Assembly: GCA_002441285.1 (NCBI GenBank)
Contig: DJVR01000062.1
Coordinates: 1 to 36,824, forward strand
Direction: 5' to 3'
DNA from: Candidatus Atribacteria bacterium UBA6251
GTDB lineage: Bacteria > Atribacterota > Phoenicimicrobiia > Phoenicimicrobiales > Phoenicimicrobiaceae
DNA: 36,824 nucleotides
Of this stretch, positions 1 to 7,320 are shown piece by piece (within the stretch, counting starts at the first letter, position 1; each line of letters opens with the position of its first letter). Under the pieces are notes generated by a model. That model did no database searches. It saw nothing but the letters and a program-made list of their open reading frames with translations, and was not told where the DNA came from. Made by a program: the position numbers and the translations under genes.

Positions 1-630
1 CCCGGATATGTAGGTTATGAAGAAGGAGGACAATTGACTGAAATAATCCGCAGGAAGCCTTATTCTGTAGTTCTTTTTGATGAGATTGAAAAGGCACATC
101 CTGATGTTTTTAATGTTTTACTCCAGATTTTAGATGATGGAAGATTAACTGATGGGCAGGGTAGAGTAGTTAATTTTAAAAATACTATTTTAATTATGAC
201 CTCTAATATTGGAAGTCAATATATTTATGAAATGAACGAAGGGAACAGGGAGCAAATTTTACAGAAAGTAATGGAGTCTCTGCGGCAACATTTTAAGCCA
301 GAATTCTTAAATAGGATTGACGAGGTAATTGTCTTTAATAGTCTGGATAAAGATAAGATTATTAATATAGTTGATATTCAATTGAATATTTTGCAGAATA
401 GATTAAAGAATAAAAAGATCTTTTTACAAGTTGACCATCTGGTTAAGGAATTCTTAGCTGAGCAAGGATACGATCCTCATTATGGGGCTCGCCCCTTAAA
501 GAGGACTATTCAAAGATATATTCAGGATCCTTTAGCTTTACAAATCTTGGAAGGTAAATTCCAGGAAGGAGATAAAATAGAAGCATATTTAAGCGAAGAC
601 AAGAAGAGCGTATTTTTTAGAAAGTTATAA
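1..630 (+). CDS. clpB: ATP-dependent chaperone ClpB, C-terminal part (5' truncated by window edge)
   Basis: The reading frame is open from the first base, so this is the 3' end of a longer gene and the first visible start-like codon (TTG at 34) is internal. The product is the second AAA+ module of a Hsp100 disaggregase, which threads aggregated proteins through its ring together with DnaK. Visible pieces are GYVGYEEGGQLTE (pore-loop region), the Walker B stretch VVLFDEIEKAHPD, the sensor-1 region ILIMTSNIGS, the arginine-finger region PEFLNRIDE and the C-terminal small domain with GYDPHYGARPLKR (sensor 2). That last motif, the short acidic C-terminus and the absence of a ClpX/ClpP-docking extension favour ClpB over ClpC. 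A perfect terminator hairpin follows at 735-762. Confidence 0.93.
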   Translation, partial: PGYVGYEEGGQLTEIIRRKPYSVVLFDEIEKAHPDVFNVLLQILDDGRLTDGQGRVVNFKNTILIMTSNIGSQYIYEMNEGNREQILQKVMESLRQHFKPEFLNRIDEVIVFNSLDKDKIINIVDIQLNILQNRLKNKKIFLQVDHLVKEFLAEQGYDPHYGARPLKRTIQRYIQDPLALQILEGKFQEGDKIEAYLSEDKKSVFFRKL

Positions 631-734
631 TCTTCTTTAAAAAATTATGACTACTTTTTGATAAGTAAAGTGTAAAGTAAGGATAACCGGTTTATCTTCT
701 TCTTAAAGATGCAGGAGTTTTTGTAATCCAAAAG

Positions 735-762
735 AAAAGGGCGCGATAACTCGCGCCCTTTT
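735..762 (+). terminator. Intrinsic terminator, bidirectional
   Basis: A perfect 12-bp stem with a TAAC loop: core GGGCGCGA-TAAC-TCGCGCCC flanked by A4 on the left and T4 on the right. It lies about 100 nt after clpB. The convergent minus-strand gene ends at 841, and read on that strand the hairpin also ends in T4, so it probably terminates both transcripts. Confidence 0.9.
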
Positions 763-840
763 AGATTATTTATAGATATTAAACTTTTTTATTTTTTAAT
801 TCACTATAAAACCATAAATTAAATATTTTATGGATTATTT

Positions 841-1785
841 TTAATCAAAATATTTTACTTGAATATGAGAAACTCCACACTTTATATCTATCTCTGTTTT
901 AAATTCGCTCTGGTCATAATTTTTAGAAATATAGGTATTATTTTGCTTATTAAAGTCATCCAGATTTTTTACGGATATTCCGGAATCAATATTGATTCGG
1001 GCTCCTACCTGTTTAGGTATCAGAATTTCCATATTAGCGGCGCCGGTATCAATAATTAGTTTAGAATTATTTTTCGGGAGTGTTAATTTTATATTACTTG
1101 CTCCGCTTTTTAGATGAAAGTTATTAACCTGGAAAGCGGAGAGATCACTCTCGAGATTGATAGCTCCGGTCACAATATTCAAATCATATTTTATTTGATT
1201 ATTAAGTTTTAGCTGCCATTTATTCCGGGGGGTGCTATAGCTTCTCTGGGTTGGTAAATGTGCAAGAAGAACCCTGGCTTCCCGATTAACTACGGAGAAG
1301 GTTTCCAAAGGTTCGAACGATTTATAGCGGTATTCAGCTCTACACTCATAAAGCTGGGGAGTAGTACCTCCTATTTCCAGGGTAGCCGCATCAAATTTTA
1401 ACTCTATATTTGCTTTTTCTGCCATAAATATCTTTTTTATTGTAGTTGGGGCTTCGGAAGTTTCTGTTTCTACTACTTCTTCTATTTCTATTATTGCTTC
1501 TCTGCTCAGGATTTTCGTTTCATTTACCATTTTTTCTTCCAATTCTATCCCCATATAGCTAGAGGCTACTCCAAAACCTATTCCTAAAAGAAGAATTAAA
1601 GGACCAAGAAAATAAAGACTCCTTCCCCGAAAGATTAGACTAACTCCCCAACTAATTAAAAGTAGGGGCCAGAGTTTAAAAATATTTGACCAGACTGACC
1701 AATCTAAAAGATTTAAAGTGTTGGCTAAGAGTATTAAACCAATAAGTAAAAAAGTTAAGCCTTTTATAATTGTTCCTGCTTTCAT
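841..1785 (-). CDS. LiaF-like membrane protein (DUF5668-type transmembrane domain plus LiaF/toast-rack-like C-terminal domain)
   Basis: 314 residues. The N-terminal 75 or so residues hold about three or four hydrophobic helices (GLTFLLIGLILLANTL, LWPLLLISWGVSLIF, LGPLILLLGIGFGV), as in the DUF5668/LiaI-LiaF-like transmembrane unit. The rest is a beta-rich exported or surface domain with repeated short strands such as NIKLTLP, NMEILIPK and HIQVKYFD, typical of LiaF-like and DUF2154 adhesin-like folds. Family members sense or buffer envelope stress, often next to a two-component system, but none is seen here. The ATG at 1785 is preceded on the minus strand by GAGGTGAT, a good ribosome site. It converges on clpB. 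The exact role is not deducible from sequence. Confidence 0.72.
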   Translation of the reverse strand: MKAGTIIKGLTFLLIGLILLANTLNLLDWSVWSNIFKLWPLLLISWGVSLIFRGRSLYFLGPLILLLGIGFGVASSYMGIELEEKMVNETKILSREAIIEIEEVVETETSEAPTTIKKIFMAEKANIELKFDAATLEIGGTTPQLYECRAEYRYKSFEPLETFSVVNREARVLLAHLPTQRSYSTPRNKWQLKLNNQIKYDLNIVTGAINLESDLSAFQVNNFHLKSGASNIKLTLPKNNSKLIIDTGAANMEILIPKQVGARINIDSGISVKNLDDFNKQNNTYISKNYDQSEFKTEIDIKCGVSHIQVKYFD

Positions 1786-1915
1786 TTTTTATCACCTCAA
1801 TTTTATTAGTCATTTATAAATAGCGTATAATTATGAGTCTTGCTGGGCTAGTGCTCTATTAAATAAGGTAGGTTATATTTCTTGAGTTTATGTCCTCCAT
1901 TAGACCTTATGTTTT

Positions 1916-1944
1916 GTCATTGCCAGGGTTAGTGACGCAATCTT
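1916..1944. repeat. Degenerate GTCATTGC...GCAATCTT dispersed palindromic element (possible)
   Basis: The sequence reads GTCATTGC, about 12 nt, then GACGCAATCTT, so ATTGC and GCAAT form short inverted arms. It resembles a decayed copy of the interspersed GTCATTGCGAG...GCAATCT element I recall from many environmental bacterial genomes. It sits in the 296-nt gap between two minus-strand genes. One degenerate copy is weak evidence. Confidence 0.35.
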
Positions 1945-2081
1945 AAAACCATCTTGCCTTGGTTAAATTATCCTTAATTAATTGTGCATCTGCTTAGGGC
2001 AGGATTTGGTATTAAACTAATAAATTAATTAATCCAGTAACCGGCTAACTAAATACTATACAATCAATAATTGAAACTGTT

Positions 2082-3194
2082 TTATTCTTTTTTGGTGAGA
2101 TTAGACCAGGAATTTGCAATCAGTAAGTCGATCAATCTTTGCTGGTCGGATAGATATTCAGGATTTAATCCCAAGGCAATTTCGCCTTCTCTCAATGCAT
2201 TCTCATAATCCTGACTGCGATAATAAGTTAACCCCATTTTATAATGAGCTTCAGCAAGGATATAGTTAGAATCAGCTAGTCCAATAGCTAATTCATAGTT
2301 TTTATAAGCTTGTGGTAAATCTCCTGCCTCATAGTGCATATCTCCTATTTCTAAAAAAGCCTGAGCAAAATGGTCAAAAGTAAAATCTTCCTGATAGAAA
2401 GGATAGGTCTGTTGAGATAGAATTTTTTCCTTGATAGCTTGTTCATATTTTTCTCCCTTTAACTCAATTAGACCGATTTGATAATAAGCTATTGCTATAG
2501 AGCGTTTATCTTCTGGGAATTGGGTTGCTTGCTTATAGGCATCTAAAGCTTTTTCAATTTCGCCTTGATTATAATAATAATCTCCTAAATTTAAATAGCA
2601 GGCAGCATTGGTTTTAAAAGCTAGAAAGTTTTCTAAGAGAGGAGGAGAAGATTTTAATCTACCCAGTTTAATATAAGTTTCAGTAGCTTTGATAAATTGG
2701 GCATTATCTTGATAAAGCTGAGCTAACTCCGCAATTAGTTTGTCATGATGAGGAATAATCTCTGCTACTTTTTCATATTCTGCTATTGCCAATTCATAAT
2801 CTAGAGCATCTTTATAAATAATACCTTTAACATAATATGCAAAGGCATTATTGGGGTCCTCGTCAATAATTTGAGTTAATTCTTCCAGGGCAACTTCTTT
2901 TTCTCCCATTTTATATAGAGCATAACTGTGGTCTATCCGGGCTAAGATATTACTTTGATCCATATCCAGGGCTTTCTGGTATTCCTTTTCTGCTGCTTCA
3001 TAAAGATTAAGGGAACAGTAAAAATTACCCATATTAATATAATTAAAAATATCGGGTTTTAAGGTCTTTTTTTCAATAATTTCTCGCAATAATTTTTCAG
3101 TCTCTTCATTAGCCCAGATAATCGAACTAAAAAGGGTAAATAAAATTATCAATAATAATAGTCCACTCAAGAGGTTTAAAAATTTTTTATTCAT
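2082..3194 (-). CDS. Secreted or membrane-anchored tetratricopeptide-repeat protein
   Basis: 370 residues. The N-terminus is a signal or anchor sequence (K-K, then a hydrophobic run from about residue 7 to 27, with ANEE following), so the rest is probably outside the membrane. From about residue 45 to 350 the protein is built of roughly eight 34-residue TPR units. Good examples contain AAEKEYQKALDMD, LAIAEYEKVAEIIPH, KALDAYKQATQFPED and NALREGEIALGLNPE. TPR arrays bind partner proteins, and no catalytic domain is visible. On the minus strand AAAGGATG lies just before the ATG. It is transcribed in the same direction as the Lon-like gene upstream, with a 163-nt AT-rich gap. The partner and function are unknown. 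Confidence 0.8.
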   Translation of the reverse strand: MNKKFLNLLSGLLLLIILFTLFSSIIWANEETEKLLREIIEKKTLKPDIFNYINMGNFYCSLNLYEAAEKEYQKALDMDQSNILARIDHSYALYKMGEKEVALEELTQIIDEDPNNAFAYYVKGIIYKDALDYELAIAEYEKVAEIIPHHDKLIAELAQLYQDNAQFIKATETYIKLGRLKSSPPLLENFLAFKTNAACYLNLGDYYYNQGEIEKALDAYKQATQFPEDKRSIAIAYYQIGLIELKGEKYEQAIKEKILSQQTYPFYQEDFTFDHFAQAFLEIGDMHYEAGDLPQAYKNYELAIGLADSNYILAEAHYKMGLTYYRSQDYENALREGEIALGLNPEYLSDQQRLIDLLIANSWSNLTKKE

Positions 3195-3357
3195 TTAACT
3201 TCATCCTTTCTTTCCTTTATAATATAACAATTAGAAATCATATAAAAAAATTTTAATTGCATATAATTCTTTTCAACAGGATCTAAATTTCGATATTTTA
3301 TATATTCAACATTTTTTTTATAAATCCTCTTTTTTTGCTTAATATTTTCTAGGTTGG

Positions 3358-5802
3358 TTATTTATTTTCTTTGCCAAATTCTTTCAATTTTTGTGCAAAT
3401 TCTCTTAGTTTTTTATCTACTAAATAATTTACGGTATCCTTTTCAAAGCTTCCATCTGCTTCTCTTATTCCAGCTTTTTTCCCGGTTAATATTTTTATTC
3501 CTTCATCAATGGTTTTAATAGGATAGAGATGAAATTTTCCTTCTTTAATGGCTTCTACCACATCTTTTCGTAACATTAAATCAGGAATATTTAGAGCGGG
3601 GATAATTACCCCTTGCGTTCCGGTAAGTCCTTTGGCTTTACAAACATCAAAAAATCCTTCAATCTTTTGATTAACCCCTCCGATAGGCTGAATTTCTCCT
3701 TTTTGATTAATAGATCCGGTTACCGCAATATCTTGCCTTAAGGGTAAGTCAGATAGGCTGGAAAGTAAGGCATAGGCTTCAGTAGAGGAGGCACTATCTC
3801 CCTCTACTCCGCTGTAAGATTGTTCGAAACAGATACTAGCATCAATGGTAAGGGGTTTATCCTGGGCATATTTGGAGCGGAGATATCCACTTAAAATCAA
3901 TACCCCCTTATTATGAGTTTTACCACTTAAATCTGCTTCTCTTTCGATATTAATAATTCCTGCCCGGCCTACTGCCGTCCTGGCGGTAATACGAGAAGGT
4001 TTTCCAAAAGAATATTCCCCTAATTCGTATACGGAAAGACCATTTACCTGACCCACTACTTTTCCCTGGCAGTCAATCATAATGGTTCCCTCTTCGATCA
4101 TTTCCTGAATCTTTTCTTCGATTAAACGCAGTCGCTCAATCTTTTCATTAATCGCTTTATCGATGTGTTTTTCTTGAATTATCTTACTATTATCATTTTT
4201 TGCCCAGTAATTTGCTTCTCGCAAGACATCCACCAGGTCATTAAATTGAGTAGAAATCTTATTCTGTCTCCCGGCTAAACGTACTGCATATTCGATTACT
4301 GCAGCAACACCGCTTTGATCGAAAGGTAAAAGTTTCTCTCTCTGACAGATATTTTGCACAAAACAGGCATATTGATAAAGGCTTTCCTGGTCGTTTTTAG
4401 TTACTGAATCAAAATCTGCCCTTACCTTAAAAATTTTCTTACAATCTTCATCATAGGCATAAAGTAAATAATATATATAAGGATCACCTATCATAATTAC
4501 CTTCGTGTTGCATTCTATGGGTTCAGGCTTGAGAGCGGTGGCAGTATATAAATAAAAGGGGTCATAAGTTTCAATATCAATTTTTCGATATAGCAAAGCC
4601 TTTTTCAAGGTAGACCAGACTCCAGGTTCTCTTAAAGTATCCAGGGCATTAAGAATCAAAAATCCTCCATTTGCCCTAAGAAAAGAACCAGCTTTTATTT
4701 TGTTAAAATCAGTAGTCCAACGTCCATACCTATCTAAAGATCTTTCGATGGTTCCAAATAAATTTTTATAATTAGGGTTAGTTTCAAAAATAATAGGAGA
4801 AGATTTGGTCTCCGAGTTATCTACCAGCACGTTTACTTCATATTTAGAAAAGCTGTTTCTGGGGGCAGGTAAAGGTAAGCCAGGGATAAGCTGAGCATTT
4901 TTCACGTTTTTTTCGTCAGTAAAACTTTCAATATTATTAAGGATGTTTTCTTTTACTTCTGATAAATAGGTCTGAATTTTTTCATTTTTAAATTTCTCTC
5001 TTAATTCAGAGATTAGTTCTTCTACTAAGGGAGCAATCATTCTGTTGTTTAAAGAAGCTAATTTCTTTAACAAATCCTTCTCTAAAGCACTGATTTTCTT
5101 GGATACTTCGGCTAACTGGGTGGCAAGCTTGTCGTATTTTTCTTTAATTCGAGCAAAATCTTCTTTAGAAAATTTCTTCTCTTCTACCAGAGATTCCAGG
5201 GCATCCATATTCACTGGTTTTCCTTCGATAAGAGGAAGAATTTCTGGTTTGGTATATATTCCAACTTGTATCTGTACCAGGGCAAAATTTTCCTCTTTAA
5301 CTTTTTTTTCGAATTCCTTTACCAATTCTTTTTGTTTATTTTTAGATTCTTCGATGAGAGAATTTTTGGAAGATTGATATCTTTCGCTTTCAAAGATAAG
5401 GGGGATCTTTTTCCTCAAAGTAGAAATCAAATTTTTCATATCTCTGGCAAAGATTTTCCCTTGACCAGCAGGAAGGCTAATTGCTCGGGGCATATCCGGA
5501 TTTTTAAAGTTATTGACGTAGATTTTATCGTCAAACTCAATACCTTCTCTTTTTCTTCCTTCTACCAACATTTTCACGGTAGTATTTCTTCCTGTTCCTG
5601 GTTTGCCAGTGATAAAAATATTATATCCTAAGTGTTCCATCTCTAAACCAAGTTTTATAGCCTTTAAGGCTCTTTCTTGTCCTAAAATCTTTTTACAAGG
5701 CTTTAAGTCATCAGTAGTTTGAAAATCTAATTTATTGAGTTCACATTTCCATCTTAATTTTTCTACGGGAACTTCTTGGTATTTTATAGCTTCTGACTTC
5801 AT
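3358..5802 (-). CDS. Lon-like ATP-dependent protease (AAA_32 / YcbZ-LonH type)
   Basis: 814 residues, predicted cytoplasmic. The N-terminus (VPVEKLRWKCELNKLDFQTT) is typical of this Lon-related family. It is followed by Walker A at about 65-74 (TGKPGTGRNT), a long coiled-coil insertion (about 150-290) in place of the usual continuous AAA core, a second ATPase segment with NGGFLILNALDTL (Walker B-like) and a C-terminal S16 protease domain. The catalytic dyad is visible as Ser670 in GDSASSTEAYALL and Lys713 in GGVNQKIEGF, 43 residues apart as in classical Lon. There is no Lon substrate-binding N-domain and no membrane helix, which separates it from LonA and archaeal LonB. The start is supported by AAGGAGTG a few bases upstream. 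It presumably degrades damaged or specific proteins, but substrates of this family are poorly known. Confidence 0.88.
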   Translation of the reverse strand: MKSEAIKYQEVPVEKLRWKCELNKLDFQTTDDLKPCKKILGQERALKAIKLGLEMEHLGYNIFITGKPGTGRNTTVKMLVEGRKREGIEFDDKIYVNNFKNPDMPRAISLPAGQGKIFARDMKNLISTLRKKIPLIFESERYQSSKNSLIEESKNKQKELVKEFEKKVKEENFALVQIQVGIYTKPEILPLIEGKPVNMDALESLVEEKKFSKEDFARIKEKYDKLATQLAEVSKKISALEKDLLKKLASLNNRMIAPLVEELISELREKFKNEKIQTYLSEVKENILNNIESFTDEKNVKNAQLIPGLPLPAPRNSFSKYEVNVLVDNSETKSSPIIFETNPNYKNLFGTIERSLDRYGRWTTDFNKIKAGSFLRANGGFLILNALDTLREPGVWSTLKKALLYRKIDIETYDPFYLYTATALKPEPIECNTKVIMIGDPYIYYLLYAYDEDCKKIFKVRADFDSVTKNDQESLYQYACFVQNICQREKLLPFDQSGVAAVIEYAVRLAGRQNKISTQFNDLVDVLREANYWAKNDNSKIIQEKHIDKAINEKIERLRLIEEKIQEMIEEGTIMIDCQGKVVGQVNGLSVYELGEYSFGKPSRITARTAVGRAGIINIEREADLSGKTHNKGVLILSGYLRSKYAQDKPLTIDASICFEQSYSGVEGDSASSTEAYALLSSLSDLPLRQDIAVTGSINQKGEIQPIGGVNQKIEGFFDVCKAKGLTGTQGVIIPALNIPDLMLRKDVVEAIKEGKFHLYPIKTIDEGIKILTGKKAGIREADGSFEKDTVNYLVDKKLREFAQKLKEFGKENK

Positions 5803-6294
5803 AGATCTTTCACTCCTTGATATAAATTTTTTAATCCTTGTTGAATTTATGATTAATTAATCTTTGTCCTAAATATTTTTTATTGGAAGTAGGTAAAATA
5901 ACTAATAAGCAAACTTATTTAATATTATACAATAATTGTCTTAACTATACCAATGAAAAGTTTTAATCAAAAATTTTACTTTTCTCATATTGTTTAAAGA
6001 TTGATTGAGATGTCTGGGGAAAAAGTTTTATTTTTTAAAAAAATTAATCAGAGATGCGGATGAAGAGCGAAAAGGAGAATCGGCAAATTTTGAAAGCTTG
6101 CTTATCAGAAAAATTGTCTCCATTCCAAAAAAGTAAAGAATATTTTATTTAAACACTCTAAATTTCTAAAAATAATAAAAATATTTTTAATAAAAAAAGG
6201 ATTTGTATACTTTGTATAGTAATAATAAATATAGATAAAATTTTTCCGCTATGTTTGAAAGATAAAAATTTCTCTATTCAAAAGAGAAAGAGAA
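5803..6294. other. 492-nt divergent intergenic region between the Lon-like gene and cas6
   Basis: No open frame of useful length. It holds the promoter for the minus-strand Lon-like gene at 5924-5953 and should hold the cas operon promoter. On the plus strand there are TTGTAT-like and TATAGT/ATAAAT-like hexamers around 6203-6236 but no pairing good enough to call. TTTTCCGCTA at 6242-6251 is the reverse complement of TAGCGGAAAA, which is found in the CRISPR leader. Confidence 0.6.
5924..5953 (-). promoter_or_regulatory. Candidate sigma-70-type promoter of the Lon-like gene
   Basis: Read on the minus strand, TTGGTA (5953-5948) and a perfect TATAAT (5929-5924) are 18 nt apart. Transcription would begin about 115 nt before the Lon-like start codon. 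The -10 is perfect; the -35 matches four of six positions. Confidence 0.5.
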
Positions 6295-7293
6295 ATGAGA
6301 TTAGAAAACTTTAAATTAGCAAGGTTTAAAATTTTCATTAAACCTCTTGAAGAAATCGTCCTTCCCAGATACAAAGGCTCTACTTTCCGCGGGGGTTTCG
6401 GAAATAGCTTTCGAAGAATAGTCTGTTTGAATAAAAAATGGAACTGCCCAGAGTGTATTTTGAAAGAAAAGTGTATTTATTACTATATCTTTGAAACCCC
6501 TTCTAGCCTTAATGTTTCGTTTCCACAAAAAAATTCTTATATGTCCCACCCTTTTGTCCTTGAGCCACCTTTGGAAGAGAAAAAATTATACACTAAAGAA
6601 GAAAAAATATTTTTTCACTTAATTTTAATTGGTAAGACCATCGAGTATTTACCTTATTTCGTCTTTGTTCTTGATGAGCTGGGGAAAATTGGCCTTGGAA
6701 AAGGGAGAGGAAAATATTTTTTGGAAAGAGTTGAAAATTGTCCGCTGACTAAATTCAAAGGGAGTGAAGATATTGGAGGAGATAATAGAATAGTGTACTA
6801 TGGAGAAAAAAAGTTATTTTATAATGATTTTAATATTATTACCGGCAAACAAATTATCGAATTATGCAATTCTTTATTAAGTACTGATAAATTAGCCATA
6901 GACTTTCTCACTCCTACCAGAATTAAATTTCAAGGTAAACTAATCCCCGAATTAAAATTTTCAATATTCATTAAAAATCTTTTCCGAAGAATTTCTACAC
7001 TTGCTTGTTTTCATTCCAATAACATATTAGACCTAAACTATGCTGAGCTAATTAAAGAAGCAAAAAATGTAAATACCCTTGATTCTAAATTATCCTGGTA
7101 TGATTGGGGAAGATATTCTGCCCGCCAGGATACCAGGATGAAGTTAGGCGGCTTTAAGGGTAGGATAATTTTTCAGGAGAATAAAGACGGTTTGTTAAAA
7201 AAGTTTTTACCTTTTATTCTTTTAGGAGAACATACTCATATTGGAAAAGGCACTAGCTTTGGATTAGGACAATATAAAGTAATCAACTATTAA
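6295..7293 (+). CDS. cas6: CRISPR-associated endoribonuclease Cas6
   Basis: 332 residues, first gene of the cas operon. It belongs to the RAMP family of Cas6 proteins (PF10040-like), which cut pre-crRNA within each repeat and leave the 8-nt 5' tag. The cysteine pattern CPECILKEKC near residues 46-55 and the phrase IGLGKGRGKY at about residue 137 are typical of this subfamily. The C-terminal glycine-rich stretch HIGKGTSFGLGQYKV is the Cas6/RAMP signature loop. I cannot assign the catalytic residues with confidence. The ATG at 6295 follows a weak purine-rich site (GAGAAAGAG), and cas10 begins 27 nt after the stop. A cas6 beside csm genes fits a self-sufficient III-A locus with a single repeat type. 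Confidence 0.88.
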   Translation: MRLENFKLARFKIFIKPLEEIVLPRYKGSTFRGGFGNSFRRIVCLNKKWNCPECILKEKCIYYYIFETPSSLNVSFPQKNSYMSHPFVLEPPLEEKKLYTKEEKIFFHLILIGKTIEYLPYFVFVLDELGKIGLGKGRGKYFLERVENCPLTKFKGSEDIGGDNRIVYYGEKKLFYNDFNIITGKQIIELCNSLLSTDKLAIDFLTPTRIKFQGKLIPELKFSIFIKNLFRRISTLACFHSNNILDLNYAELIKEAKNVNTLDSKLSWYDWGRYSARQDTRMKLGGFKGRIIFQENKDGLLKKFLPFILLGEHTHIGKGTSFGLGQYKVINY

Positions 7294-7320
7294 TCTTTGG
7301 TAGAAAGGAAGGAGAATTGA

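Noticed and set aside
859..1059. Plus-strand frame opposite the LiaF-like gene
   Set aside because: It overlaps the well-supported minus-strand gene and has no family-like motifs; it is a shadow frame.
5045..5631. Two plus-strand frames opposite the Lon-like protease
   Set aside because: The minus-strand protein has Walker A, Ser670 and Lys713 at family spacing; the opposite frames are phenylalanine/serine-rich shadows.
6203..6236. A called promoter for the cas operon
   Set aside because: Several TTGTAT and TATAGT/ATAAAT-like hexamers are present, but none pairs at a good spacing, so no specific promoter is asserted.
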